Shown here: positions 26,938 through 38,372 of the stretch, one piece after another
Layout of the letters: each line of letters starts with the position of its first letter
How positions within the stretch are numbered: position 1 is the first letter of the stretch
Source of the DNA: Epiperipatus broadwayi
Lineage: Eukaryota > Onychophora > Udeonychophora > Euonychophora > Peripatidae
DNA: 64,000 nucleotides
Direction of reading: 5' to 3'
NCBI GenBank assembly: GCA_028023455.1
Contig: JAQFVV010006203.1
Span: 13,242,348-13,306,347, forward strand
Program-made: the position numbers and the translations under genes
The notes under the pieces: generated by a model
Seen by the model: the letters and a program-made list of their open reading frames with translations, nothing else
The model's database searches: none
Told to the model about the DNA's origin: nothing

Positions 26938-27110
26938 TAAAAATAGTAGTTCATATGTATCCTAACATTTATTATAGAAACATATAATATATTGAAAAAT
27001 ATTTTAAATTACTATTAGTTGTGAAAATAGTAGTTCATATGTATCATAACATTTATTATATGGATAAACATACAATATATTAAAAAAAATTTTAAATTAT
27101 TACTTTAAAT
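26938..27110. repeat. Imperfect tandem duplication of about 85 bp
   Basis: The block aaaatagtagttcatatgta, with tcctaacatttattat, at 26938 is repeated from 27023. Both copies end in an (A)n tttaaatta motif. Small indels separate the copies. Confidence 0.75.
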
Positions 27111-27297
27111 CTTTGCCATAATTTAACATATACATATATAAATACATGCAATATATTTTTTACAAAAACATAAACTTAAGCATGTCAAGCTAAATTCTTG
27201 TATATATTGTGTAAAAGAAATGTATATATATATTATTTATAAATACAAAAGATGAAATGGTATTTCTTTTTGAATAAATTAATAAAATCATTCTTAC

Positions 27298-27386
27298 CTA
27301 AAACTGAAAAGATTAACATGAAATATAACAAAAGAATGAGCATATCCAAGATAGGTGGTAAAGATTGCAAAATTTGCCTTGTAAAC
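27298..27386 (-). CDS. TPCN1: TPC1-like exon: S4-S5 linker and S5
   Basis: This is an 89 bp exon. One base completes the split Arg codon, 29 codons follow, and one base carries over. The peptide is FTRQILQSLPPILDM followed by the hydrophobic S5 stretch LILLLYFMLIFSVL. The acceptor follows a T-run (ttttaaag) and the donor is gtaaga. The motif RQIxQSLPPxxD is typical of TPC1. Confidence 0.94.
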
Positions 27387-27468
27387 CTTTAAAAAAAAAA
27401 TCATACAATTGCATTAATAATACAATCAAATTTAATACAATGCATCACTTATAAATATAATACTTTAC

Positions 27469-27599
27469 CTTCGCACTCCTCCACAGTAGTTTGTATCAAT
27501 TAAAAAAATAGGCCTTAATGCCCTTGTAACCCTAAAATGATTGGTTTGGCGAATTAGAACTACAATAGCTTCAGTAAACATAATAGCTATAGTGATGGC
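27469..27599 (-). CDS. TPCN1: TPC1-like exon: S3, S4 sensor and S4-S5 linker
   Basis: This 131 bp exon has phase 0 in and phase 2 out. The acceptor is ttttaacag and the donor gtaaag. It encodes [18 protein letters not shown] (S3), then [18 protein letters not shown] (S4 with regularly spaced Arg) and NYCGGVR, the conserved TPC1 turn before the S4-S5 linker. This is the most diagnostic exon for the TPC1/TPC3 branch, because TPC2 differs strongly here. Only 82 bp separate it from the next exon. Confidence 0.95.
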
Positions 27600-27959
27600 C
27601 TGTTAAAAGAAAGAAAAAACATTGCAAAACTTTACAACATTATTCAATGTTTAATATTGATCATTTTATGTATGTATATAAAATTTTCAATAAATCAATA
27701 TACTTTTGTTAATATTTGACTGCTTCTTACTAATATTTTTTGATATCTTACTTTATTTTGAAATTCATATTAAAAAATTTAAGAAGACTTTTGGAGAATG
27801 TTATCTGCATATACAGAATTACTCTTATAATTTTTTACCCTTTTTAACTGCAGATATCTTAGTAATATATATCATACAGATATCATTCTATCATTTGGGT
27901 GAAAAAAATAAAACAATTGCTTGGCCTCAATTGAAATTTTATCCAGTTTGTCCCACTTA

Positions 27960-28300
27960 GAAATAGTTTGCCATCTTTCAGGTTCTAATATGTCTCCATC
28001 ATTTTTCAGATTTGGAAATGGTGGGTAGTGCATCTCTTGTTTCAGTCTTTGACTTTTATTTCACCTTAAGGATTTTTCACACCCCTTGATTGGCATACAT
28101 GAGACTACTTGGTCTGTGTTTGAAGATGGAAAGACCGGGTGATGGGGCAGAAAAGAATCCAACCAACAAAAGTGGCACAACAATAGTAGTAACCTGTGAT
28201 CCGCCACTTCCTGAGAAAAATAGACAAAACTGATGCTGCACCATATCCAAGATCTCTTGATCCCCAGGAGATTTGATTGTTTCAAAAAGTATAGTTTTGT
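27960..28300. other. GC-richer patch of unknown origin
   Basis: Base composition rises here compared with the surroundings. The plus strand has a short open frame with MERPGDGAEKNPTNKSGT near 28126, and the minus strand an overlapping 74-codon frame. Neither resembles a family I know. It may be a remnant of an unrecognised repeat. Confidence 0.3.
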
Positions 28301-28544
28301 AAATGAGAAAAAGATATTGCTAATACTTATAACAAGTTGTTTTCATTAAACAAAATAAATAATGCCATTCTTATTTCTAGTGTAGTGCTTGTGATACTGT
28401 AGACATGCCATAATATTTTTAAATGTAAATTGTGCCATTCTAAGTCATTCAACATGTTGGTAAGCCTTTTGTTTTAAGATCTTAAAGTGCATAAACATAC
28501 ACATATGTATTATTATATTTAATGTATTCATGGTTATATGATAT

Positions 28545-28672
28545 AAATAAAGTAATTTTGTGGTTAAATCATGTATTATTTTGTATGGATGTTATTTCAT
28601 GGAAACATCAGGAATTAATACAAAATAATATACGATTTCACCCAAAAAATACTTTATTTAAACACATATATA
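28545..28672. mobile_element. Inverted-repeat element (MITE-like), copy 2
   Basis: The arms are about 28545-28603 and 28612-28672: ataaagtaattttgtggtta on the left and its complement ending aaatactttattta on the right. The terminal sequence matches the 24.6 kb element. This copy has almost no internal sequence. Confidence 0.75.
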
Positions 28673-30839
28673 AAGACACACAAAATAAATAGAATAAATA
28701 TCAGCACTTTTCTCGTGCTGTTTTTACTTTAATATCATTAATTGCTGCTCAACATAAACAGACTAAACTCTCAAACACAGACCCAGCTCTACTCAATTTG
28801 CGCATTTGCCTGAGGTAAAAAAAATTTGAAGCAGTAAAATTGGTCTAAATCATAAAAAAAAGTTAATTATTTTAACAGAGATGTTGAAACCAGATTTCAG
28901 GTTGTCAATAGTTAATTTTTTACATAATAAAACTTCACTGTAATATATATGTTTTTAAAACTCTATCATTTAAAATAATATAGTATTATGTTGCATTTAA
29001 TATCACACAGTCAGTGTTACTATCAAATGACATGACAATAGAAGAACATCTATCTTGCATTTATTTCTGTTCCATTATTGATTAGAAGCTGACAATGATC
29101 TGAGATTAAAATATATTCATCTTTAACAAAATTGTTTAATGAAAATACAGTAATATATTCTTAATGATTGTAGAACTACAAGATTAGATTATATATAAAA
29201 TTTCACAATGTTGAATTAATTTGAAATTTTGTATAAAATAACAATAGTCGTTATTCCGTCTTCCCTGTCAGTATTCTTAAGAATATTAGTATTATTATTG
29301 GTAACATGTACAAGCAGTGAATATAGTTGTTCAAAACTAATGGTTACTGAACATTGTACAATGATTGAAACTTAATTGGAAAGTATGCCATGATTTTAAT
29401 TTAATTTAAAATCTCTCAAAAATTAGTCTACACTAATCTTGAGTTTGCAAATATAAAAGCAAGAAAGCTTTCATTTTAAATAGTAGGTTTGCATTTTAAT
29501 AGTGAAAACTTAAATTAAATCATCTTCTGATATAACACATATTCTAAAATCTAAATAAAAAAATTACATTTGTCCTTATTAATATGTTTATGATTTAGAA
29601 GATCTTTAGTCTGCATGACATCATAAACAAAACTTACTTGTAAATTAATAGTAATACATTTTGTTTTGTTTTTTTTCTATAAAAATATAATTTTTGATTA
29701 TTTTTAATTAGCTCATAACATTATTTAGAATTTATTATCAGACATGTTATTTCAACGTCGTGGCTTTTAAAGCATCATTTAAAAAATGGGTAAAAAAAAA
29801 AGGGCAGCAAAATGTTGTTATTGCATGAGATAGCAAAATATGTTATTACATAGGAGGCAAAATTCCTAGGACCATCTGTGTTCCTATGACATCTAGTTTC
29901 ATCATTATTCTAGAATTTAAATAACTATACAATAGGCTTTAAATAGGCACCTGCAGGGCAATGGTCTCTAACAGCAACTTAAAAGAGAAAAATGAAGAAG
30001 ACATTATTCATCTGAATCACTGCCATTCATAGCTAAGTGCAACAATAGAATGGTAAACTTAAAAGCTAAAAGTTTAGGAAACATGGCTTAATTCTGTCAG
30101 TTAAGATGTTAAAGAACCTTTTGAGTGATAAACTATTGCTTTTCTTTTACTAACCAGGCAAACCAAATGGCAAATAGTGATTCTTAGATTTTTTCCATCC
30201 TTCACTTAAGAATAACTAGATAATCATTTATTGACTAATAGTGAATACTTAATTGATTTTGCTTTAGGCTGGTTATCAGGAAAAGAAAATCCTAAGCTTG
30301 ATTAAAACCTAAAAAAAGATTTATTTTTACAGGCAATCCAGATTGTGGGAATAAAAGCAGATTCATTATGTGGGATTGGAGACAAATGTACTATCTCTAT
30401 ATTATAAAACCCTTAACATATATAAAACTAATAAATGTAATGGTAATTAATTATTATATACACTTCTGCAAATGGAAAGACTATATAATAGTTAATTATC
30501 ATTATATTTATTAGTTTTATTGTTATCACAATAGTTTTTTTAATTAACAGACATTTTAGTTGTATTATATATACATAATCAAAATTACCCCAAATTTATA
30601 ACTCAATCAGACTAGCCATGAAAATAAACTCCAAAACACTACCAATCATTTTACTGCTACAAGCAGACTTCTCAAGTGTAAAGAACTAATAACAATATAT
30701 TTAAACTAAACCTTGTACAGAATTCCACTTCCCATACACCCTTAATATTAAAAGAACTTTTAAATAAGTTAATGGCTTCAGAATCATAAATTTTTAATAA
30801 TAAAAATTATTTAATTCTTCTTTTTATTTCATTTCTCTC

Positions 30840-31766
30840 AAAGACAACTTTATTTCATCAAAATTAATAGTGTGTCCTATGTCTTTTTCATGGATATATA
30901 AAGCACAACTAAGATACTACTCTGACCTATATATATCTTCTTACAAAAACAGTGAATAATACACACTACTCCAGGATTTGTCTTTCTATCAAAAATTTCC
31001 TTTTTATTATTTAATAAATTATTCAAAGTAATACCCCTTTTCCAAACAATTTTTTTATTTCCAAACAAATTACTATTTTTACATACAATTTTATAAGAAG
31101 ACAATTTAAATGGCAAAGAAATAAAATATTTTTCTTTATCCTTTACATTATTACAAATATTACTATTAAATAAAATATTTTTAGTAAATTTATCAGAGTA
31201 GCCAACACTCAAATAATTTTTATAAAATTGAGCTTTTTGAAACAAAGCTACACCACTAGAGTTATTTAATTTCTTATTTCTATAACAATAGAACAGCTAC
31301 TTCATGAGATACAGATTGGCAGCTATCAGGTTTAATTATAGATCTTAACTCTTTACTCTTAATATAATGACTATACATCAAAAAGTTACTCTTTACATTT
31401 CTAATCACCAATAGATCTAAAAATTTTAATTTAATAAAATCTAACCCCTTCCTTCTACCACATATTTTATAGAAGAATCAAAACAACTAATCCCATTTAC
31501 CAACTGTTTCAAATTATCATTCTCAACTCCAAACAAACAATCATCCACATATCTAACAAATAACTTTAAACATAAACAATTCATTTTAATAATAATTTCC
31601 TCTTCCAAATAATTAATATATAAAGTGAACAAATTAAAAGAGAAATAATATAACCTATTATCCACTCTTCCTTAATCTTATAAAAATTATCATTATAAGT
31701 AAAATACATAGAATCCTCTAATAATAAAATCAAACCTTTAATAATTTTAAAGCAAATCTTTAATAA
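30840..31766 (-). pseudogene. Penelope-like element: RT and GIY-YIG remnant
   Basis: On the minus strand, 31441-31665 carries a reverse transcriptase piece with the catalytic RYVDDCLFG motif. 30877-31245 carries the C-terminal GIY-YIG endonuclease (VVCIIHCFCKKIYIGQSS), preceded by a linker with LPFKLSSYKI. RT followed by GIY-YIG is the Penelope-like layout. The two pieces are separated by stops and a frameshift. The N-terminal part of the RT is missing at the 31766 junction. Confidence 0.85.
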
Positions 31767-31920
31767 CTTTAAAGTTATTAAAGATTTGCTTTTATTATTA
31801 GAGGATTCTATATATTTTACTTATAATGGTAATTTTTATAATATTAAGAAAGGGAGGATAATAGGTTTTATTATTTCCCATTTAATTTGTTTAGTTTATT
31901 ATTTGGAAAAAATTATTAAA
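31767..31920 (+). pseudogene. Head-to-head Penelope RT fragment
   Basis: The plus strand encodes LLLEDSIYFTYNGNFYN, then GFIISHLICLVYYLEK. It is the inverted counterpart of the minus-strand reading at 31615-31766, so both form a palindrome centred near 31767 (aactttaaagtt). Two 5'-truncated copies of the same element therefore meet head to head, or one inverted during insertion. Confidence 0.75.
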
Positions 31921-32547
31921 GCGAAAGTCAACCTCTGTTAATACCTATTTCTTAAATATTAAAATCTCCATGCACTCACCCGCCAGTAAGAGTTTTAAAA
32001 TCTTAAGTTGATCACTTAAGTTTAGAGTGTATTTCTCTATACACCAACTCTCACTGAGCATGCTTAAATCAGGGCTTGAGTCTATTGTGTGCCTGATGTT
32101 ATAATCAAACACTGAATTGTACAAATTTAGTTAACCTATCGCAGGAGAAAGAGTGTCTCATTTTTAATCACCTACGATAATACTTACACGACTTATAAAT
32201 GTAAAACTATTATTATATAATGCTGAAAATTTTGAAATTATTAAAGTGGAAGTCAACTTCCATTAATGCACTATTTCTTAAATATTAAAATATCCACACA
32301 CTTGCCTGCCAGTAAGAGTTTAAAAAAACTAATAAAATCACTTAAGTTTAGAGCATATTTCTATATGGACCAATTCTCACTGACCATGCTTAAATCAGGG
32401 CTTGAGTCTACTGTGTGCCTGATGTTATAATCAAATATTGATTTGTACAAATTTAGTTAACCTATTACAGGAGAAAGACAGTGTCTCATTTTTAACCATC
32501 TACAATAATACTTACACAACTTATAAATACAAATTTATTATTATATA
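31915..32547. repeat. Tandem pair of 0.33 kb repeat units
   Basis: Unit 1 is about 31915-32235 and unit 2 about 32236-32547, with a period near 326 bp. Shared blocks include cagtaagagttt, tcacttaagtttagag, gcttaaatcagggcttgagt and ttgtacaaatttagttaacc. A related sequence forms the foldback at 21.9 kb. The unit is non-coding. It could be terminal-repeat sequence of the adjoining Penelope or Gypsy remnants, or a small satellite. Confidence 0.75.
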
Positions 32548-32629
32548 GGCTCACGTATGACTGATCAGACTGAACCATATCAAAAAAAAAAAAAATTAAT
32601 TACATTGAGGTCTTAAGAGTCAAACCCTC

Positions 32630-33920
32630 AACAGCACAATAATAGCTGTAAGACAGTGGCTACCAATGGCTAATAAAGCAGATCAGCGAAGGATGGCTGA
32701 ATCAACATCCTAGTTTCCTCCATAAAGAACTATGGAGTGCCCATGAGCAGTTGTCTATATGCAAAGGATGCAATCTGAGGGCTGATTGGGTGATAATCCT
32801 AATAAAGGGCAGGAATCAAATTCTTAAGTTGTTACATGATGGTCATCTGGGCATTGTTAGGGTAAAAACATTAGCAGGTAGTTATGTCTGGTGGTCTAAC
32901 ATAAATAGTGACATCAAAAAATATATAAAGAAATTCAATAACTGGCAAACATGTGTTAAAGTACCACTGGCTAAGTATGAACCATGGCCTAAAGCTGAAA
33001 AAGCCATGGCAATGGATACACAACAACCACTGCAGTCCAAGTGAGGGTCATTTGTTTTTGATAGTAGTTGACACATATTCAGGGTGGTCCAGATATAAAT
33101 AGAAACACCAGTTCAGATATGACCATTATAAAAAATTTTTGCTCATCACGGCTTTCCTAAAATGCTTGTTTCTGATAATGGAACTGGCCTGAATATAAAA
33201 TAGTTAGTAACACCAGTTCAGACATGACACTTTAGCAAATTATAAGAAATTTTTGTTCATCACGGCTTTCCTGAAAAGCTTGTTTCTGACATTGGAACTG
33301 GCTTTACATCAGTGAAGTTTGAGAAAGTAATGCAAAAATGAGGGATTAAATGCATATTCAACCCGCCTTACCATCCTCAATCCAATGGACTAGCTGAGAA
33401 TGCTGTACAGAACTTAGTCATCCATCAACAAATTGGGGAGAACTAAAATATATGAAGCAGTACTGACTGCACTCCTTTATCAACATGCGACCCTAGTGCT
33501 GAATCTGGGAAATCACCAGCTGAAATGTATTTAGGTAGAAAGTTACACACAAAATTATCAAACATTGTGCCAACAGCAGATCAAAATAAATAGTATGCCA
33601 GTCTCTAGAAATTTAAACCACAGGAAAGAATGTGGATAAAAAATAATATGGACAAGTTTTGGTCACAGGTCAAAGTTATTTGTCACCTGTCAAAACAAAT
33701 AATGACTGTCCATGTGAAAAATGGGGAAATACTGCTCAAGCACATAAACCAGCTACGTAAAGATAAAAGTGTGGAGATAATACCCAAGCTATTCAATACA
33801 ACGGACATCAGCAAGCAGTTACTAAGTGATCATGCCAAGGCAGAAATAGAAAATAACCACTATGACAAACAGCAACCATGTTCACCAGATGGAAAAACAA
33901 AAATGAAGCTGAGATAAATC
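32630..33920 (+). pseudogene. Ty3/Gypsy-type integrase remnant
   Basis: Around 32751-33044 the zinc-binding domain reads LLHDGHLGIVRVKTLAGSYV, then WWSNINSDIKKYI and the final Cys of the HHCC motif (NWQTC); the first Cys is lost. Around 33240-33440 the core has HHGFPEKLVSDIGTGF, with the second catalytic Asp, and YHPQSNGLAENAVQN, with the catalytic Glu. A C-terminal piece follows at 33540-33900 (SPAEMYLGRKLHTKL, then MWIKNNMDKFW). Stops and frameshifts break every domain. No gag, protease or RT is seen and no LTR pair is evident. Confidence 0.85.
33095..33305 (+). repeat. Internal duplication in the integrase core
   Basis: A segment of about 100 bp (caccagttcagatatgacc to gataatggaactggc) at 33107-33190 is repeated at 33210-33302. 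It duplicates the HHGFPxxLVSDxGTG part of the integrase. The copies differ at several sites and small indels. Confidence 0.85.
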
Positions 33921-33949
33921 CACCCTAACATAGTAAAAAAAAAGAAGAA

Positions 33950-34440
33950 TTCCTAATTACCTAAATGACTATATATTAAATCCCGAGATTAAAAATTAAT
34001 CTCTGAACTTGGGAGTGGTAATTTTATATATGTGAAAGTTCAAATACATATGCAAATATGTAAATATAAATAAATGCAAAATGTAAAAAATATATAATTA
34101 TATTAAAGATTTATTATTAAAAATTAAAATGTACAAAGTAAAAATAGCCAGGGAATTAGAAATTAAAGGGCTGTGTAAATGTGGAGACAGAGTCGGATGG
34201 AAAACTCACTTTTCTTGATGTTCTAGTCACCAGAACTCCAAATAGTTTATCTTTTTTCAATTTACAGAAAGAATATGCATGCGAACAGATATTTACATTT
34301 ATATTCTCATCATCACCCAACTCAGATAGTTTCTGTAGCCAAAACTCTTTTAAATAGAGCAATTAACCTTTTAGATAAGTCACTTCTGAAAGAAGAAATA
34401 AATCATATTAATAGTGTTTGTTAGCAAATAGTTATAATTA
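33950..34440. other. No recognised feature
   Basis: This AT-rich spacer lies between the Gypsy and Penelope remnants. A minus-strand open frame at 34156-34362 resembles nothing known to me and may be noise. Confidence 0.4.
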
Positions 34441-35000
34441 TAAATTTATATAAAAAGCTTTATTTCAAGCCCAAAATGGACAAAATAGGAAACAAAAAGA
34501 TGATAAATCAGCTATTAGGATTTGTGTTCCATATGTAAAAGAAACTACAGACAGTATTTGAATGTATACACTATAATATAGATACAGCATTTTCTATTCA
34601 TCAAAAGATCAGCAATATAATAACTAAGCCTAAGGATTCAATCCCTCTTGAATCTCATGGTGTTTATCAAATCTCATGTGAAAATTGTAAAGCTTCTTAC
34701 ATAGGTATGAGTAATCATCACATCAGAGTTAGGAGAGATGAGCATGCTAATGCAGTTAAACAACACTCATCATCAGCAGCACTCTCACTCCATACTATAG
34801 ATTCAGGTCATAAAATTGATTTTTCTAGTACCAGGATCATATCCAGATGTGAGTCTCTACCAGTCTAAAATTAGAGAAGCCATTGAGATACTTAAAAGGC
34901 CAGATTGTATCAATAAGCGAGATTATACATGCAAACTTCTTCCTATTTGGAAAGATTTTTTTAAAAAACATTCTTAATTTAACATTTTTGCTATTGGTGG
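34440..35000 (+). pseudogene. Penelope-like element: GIY-YIG 3' end
   Basis: The plus-strand frames give KSAIRICVPYVKETTDS (34510), then the endonuclease GVYQISCENCKASYIGMS with HHIRVRRDEHANAVKQ (34660-34760), and the C-terminal tail SKIREAIEILKRPDCINKR with DYTCKLLPIWKDFF (34860-34970). GVY...YIG and the conserved Arg (IRVRRDEH) match the GIY-YIG nuclease of Penelope-like elements. At least two frameshifts are needed to join the pieces. It is a different subfamily from the 31 kb copy. Confidence 0.87.
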
Positions 35001-35067
35001 AACTTTAACATTTTTTTCAAATCAGTGATTGTAGCGCCTCTACAACAGACTTTCTATCTTTTATCAC

Positions 35068-35106
35068 CCAGTGGATGACTTGTGTGATCAAGTTGAAACG
35101 TCAATA
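35068..35106 (+). ncRNA. Hammerhead-like core 3' of the Penelope remnant (degenerate)
   Basis: About 95 bp after the GIY-YIG stop the sequence reads GGATGA, CTTG, loop TGTGAT, CAAG, then GAAACGTC. The order (GATGA box, hairpin, GAAAC, GTC) is that of a hammerhead ribozyme, and Penelope-like elements are known to carry hammerheads. The CTGATGA box has lost CT, and two extra bases sit before GAAAC, so it is probably inactive. Confidence 0.45.
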
Positions 35107-36039
35107 TATCAATACTGTATTTAAATTTTTTAACATGAATGAACCCACAAAATATGTCATATATATATATCTTGAAATATTACATGTCAGTCTCATCAGT
35201 TCATTTTTAATATTAAAAGCAAAATCCTTTTGTGTTTAGGTATGTGTCTGGACATATACATATATTTATTGCTACAACCTAATCTACAATCACTAAATTT
35301 CTTGTGCTCACTCCTTTGAAAGTCTTTTTACATGAATACATAATTGATTATTATTAAAAAGCCTGATAAATGATCAGATATTGTCAAAAGAGTGAATGAA
35401 AAAATTAGACACTTGTAAATTTGATATTGATAAATACTGAAAAAGATGATGAAAGCATATGACAGGTTGTGACTGGAAAGTTCTCATTCTGTCAGAAATG
35501 CATTTTGGAAGTCTTATAATCTTTTTTAAATGCCTTCATTCATGTATCTAAAGACAATGGCTAAAAAGAAAATTTGAAATATATATATATTACACAAATT
35601 TGCTTTATAAAGGCTGTATTTTCAACAAATGCTTATTCACAACATTTACTTTTCAGTAAATACATACATGATTATTAATCATTCTTTATTAGATTAAAAA
35701 TTATTACATTTCAGTTAATCATGAATATAAATTTTAATTTAAGAAAAGCCAAATATATCAGTAATATTCTTTACACAGAAACATAATAATCTTTTTTTAA
35801 AAAAAAAAATAACCTGTTAACTCTTTCTAATCATGCACCATAATCTTGTCTATAATTAATGCCTTTTATACTTCAAATATATAATCGTAGACAATGGAAA
35901 AAAACTATTCCAACAGTTTGAAAGTTGTATTTTAAAAGAATTTTTTTTTTAAAAAAAATGAAGAATGGCAGATCCTTATACTAAGAATATTACAGAAATA
36001 TATATTTGTCTCTACCTATATAAAAGTTTATATGTATTA

Positions 36040-36320
36040 TATCTTCTGAATTGCCCCGGATTTTAAATGAAAAAATGAGTCATGCAATTAAATTTATGAA
36101 GAAAGGAAAATATCCAGGTAATGATGAAATTATAATTGATATATTAAAAGATGCAGGTGAAGAAATAGAAAAAATTTTGGCAAAGTTATACACCAAATGT
36201 CTAAATGATAAAAATTTACCAGATGATTGGAAGAATGCAGTATTAATATTAATATTTAAAAAAGGTGATAAAGAAGATATTAAAAATTACTACTATTATT
36301 ACCATTACTGTTATTATTAA
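36040..36320 (+). pseudogene. LINE reverse transcriptase fragment ending in a microsatellite
   Basis: This is an open frame of about 80 codons with AIKFMKKGKYPGNDEIIIDI, then LPDDWKNAVLILIFKKGDK and EDIKNY. This is the first part of a non-LTR RT (usual consensus KGDKxDxxNYRPISLL). Immediately after NY the frame dissolves into (tat/tac)n repeats at 36285-36320. The element is truncated on both sides. Confidence 0.85.
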
Positions 36321-36479
36321 TAAAAAATATGTTTAATACAGCAATGTAGCAAAATTGCTATATTATCCTGGTGAGTTGAACTCCTTTCTTGATATTTTAG
36401 TTTGATTCAACCAATTTTATTTCACTATAAAAAAAAATTTGTTAGTCATGGTCAGTTATGCATTAACTTTCTACAGACT

Positions 36480-37850
36480 ACAAGCTGGAATAAAATTTAT
36501 TAAGTCAAGTTGGGTTATTTGGTCAAAAGTAGTTATCTCATTTTTTTTGATATATTTTTTATTTCTAGAGATGGAGTGATTATTGGCATATTATATGCAT
36601 GCCCACTTCCAGAACTATGGTGGACAGAAAACTTCATCACAGAATACAAGCATAAACACCATAAGAGCTACCTCAGTTTAAGCACAAATGCAACTTACTA
36701 TCCAGAGGACACATTGAAAAAAAAGACCAAAGGAATTACTCATTTATTTTGAGTCATATGGGCTACAGACACAATTCTGTGCCTGATAGATAACAGTATT
36801 TTAATTACATAATTTGGAGTTTCAACCTTAGGTAGGTGCAGGGCCAAAATAAAACTTTTGTTGCACCATGAATATACCACATCCATACATCTATGACAAC
36901 ATCATCTATTGACCATCATTGATAAAAGAAAAGCTATTATACTTCATATTTACCCCTGATCTCTGCAAAATATCTTTTTCTTTCCTCAATTTCTGCTTTT
37001 TCAGTTTGCATTTTTTATTTCTGTGTCAGAAGCATAAATGCACCCTGCTTTGGAAGATTGAGAATCATTATCAGATCTCTTATAATCACTTTCTTTGATT
37101 ATATGTGATCCACTTCCAGTTCATTTAATTATCTGTGTTCTGGTAGGAAATGGTATACCACATTCCTGATAAGCATCTCTATATTAAAGGTTTGATTCAC
37201 TTCGGCAGTACCTAATTGTACAGATTCTGGTAGGACTATTTGGGCTATCAGTTGATCTCCATTTTCTCATCTTCCATGGTGGCACTTCTTCCTTTTTGTC
37301 ATGATACCATGATGGTGGCTTAATTTTTCACTTCCCATATTGGATAGCATTCATATGAAGACCATTGTCCACTCTGTATGTTGATTTAGTTAGAGGTTTA
37401 AATCCCCCTTCTTTTTCAGTATATTTTATTTATGTGTAAAATGTTATATATTATTTAATTGATTGATTAAAGAAAGAAGTGAATGTTTTATAAATAAAAA
37501 AATCAGCATTTATCTTTACACATCTAAAAATATTATAACTGTTAATTTGCTTTATCTTTTTTTTTATTATATATATTATTAGCTCAAATTTTATCCCCTT
37601 TAGCAAAAAAGGGGAGGGAGTTTTTTAATGAGGATGTAATAATCATTTAAACACATAAAATGTGGATGCATGTAAAATATTTAATGTGAAGCATCCAAGT
37701 GTTAAAAATAATAAATATGAGTATAATTATTAGAGTTTTAAATTAAACCAAAGGTTTATTTTGAAATTTGATTGAATTCATTTGTATATAGATTAACACT
37801 CACATTAATTACTGTGAAATAGATTTTATATGTGTTAGAACTTATATTAT
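36480..37850. other. Region with possible decayed coding sequence
   Basis: Two GC-richer patches stand out. At 36580-36755 the plus strand has an open frame (LPELWWTENFITEYK) of unknown type. At 37020-37400 the minus strand has open stretches (KPPSWYHDKKEEVPPWKMRK and TDSPNSPTRICTIRYCR) separated by stops. I recognise neither. A transposon or processed-pseudogene origin is possible. Confidence 0.3.
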
Positions 37851-38372
37851 ATATAAAGCTCGCACAAAAAGCTCCTAACAAGCTTTGAAAATATCCTCAA
37901 CCCCAGACCGGTTTCTGCTTCTGGTGGCACCAGTGAGGTGCCAGGATATTCAACCATTAGATTAAAAATACTATGACAAGCCCAGCACTTTATCTAATGT
38001 ATAACTATTGAGTAGAAAATCTGAAATTGTCAGACATCCATATGTCTTCCAATCCAGCTATCTAACTCAAATAGCCATATGGGACTGAACTAAGTTCAGA
38101 TACACCATATATTAATAGATTTAGCAATATAAAATTGCCAAATCCTTAATAGCAAAAAATAAAATAATAAAAAATCAAGCCAGATGTCACATGACTTACA
38201 AATGTTATATATAGAGCTCGCAAAATAAGCTCTTAACAAGCTTTGAGAATATCCTCAACCCCAGACTGGTTTCTGCTTCTGGCATCATTAGTGATGTGCC
38301 AGGATATTAAATCATTAGATTAAAAAATAATAGGGACAAGCACAGCACTTTATCTAATGTATAACTATTGAG
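37851..38372. repeat. Direct repeat pair, about 354 bp period
   Basis: Copy 1 (37851-38026) and copy 2 (38205-38372) share tcctaacaagctttga, atatcctcaaccccagac, ggtttctgcttctgg and ctttatctaatgtataacta. The 178 bp between them are unique. This may be 1.5 units of a tandem repeat or two LTR-like ends. No TG...CA boundary or target duplication is visible. Confidence 0.8.

Larger units (their letters stand above)
20291..27297 (-). other. Intron after the S5 exon (7.0 kb)
   Basis: This is an AT-rich intron with inverted-repeat elements at 21.9, 24.6 and 25.2-26.0 kb and a tandem duplication at 26.9 kb, listed separately. A poly(A)/poly(T) palindrome lies at 21107-21132 and an (ATG)n-type microsatellite at 23580-23645. 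Nothing is recognised in 20.3-21.1 and 22.2-23.5 kb. Confidence 0.6.
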
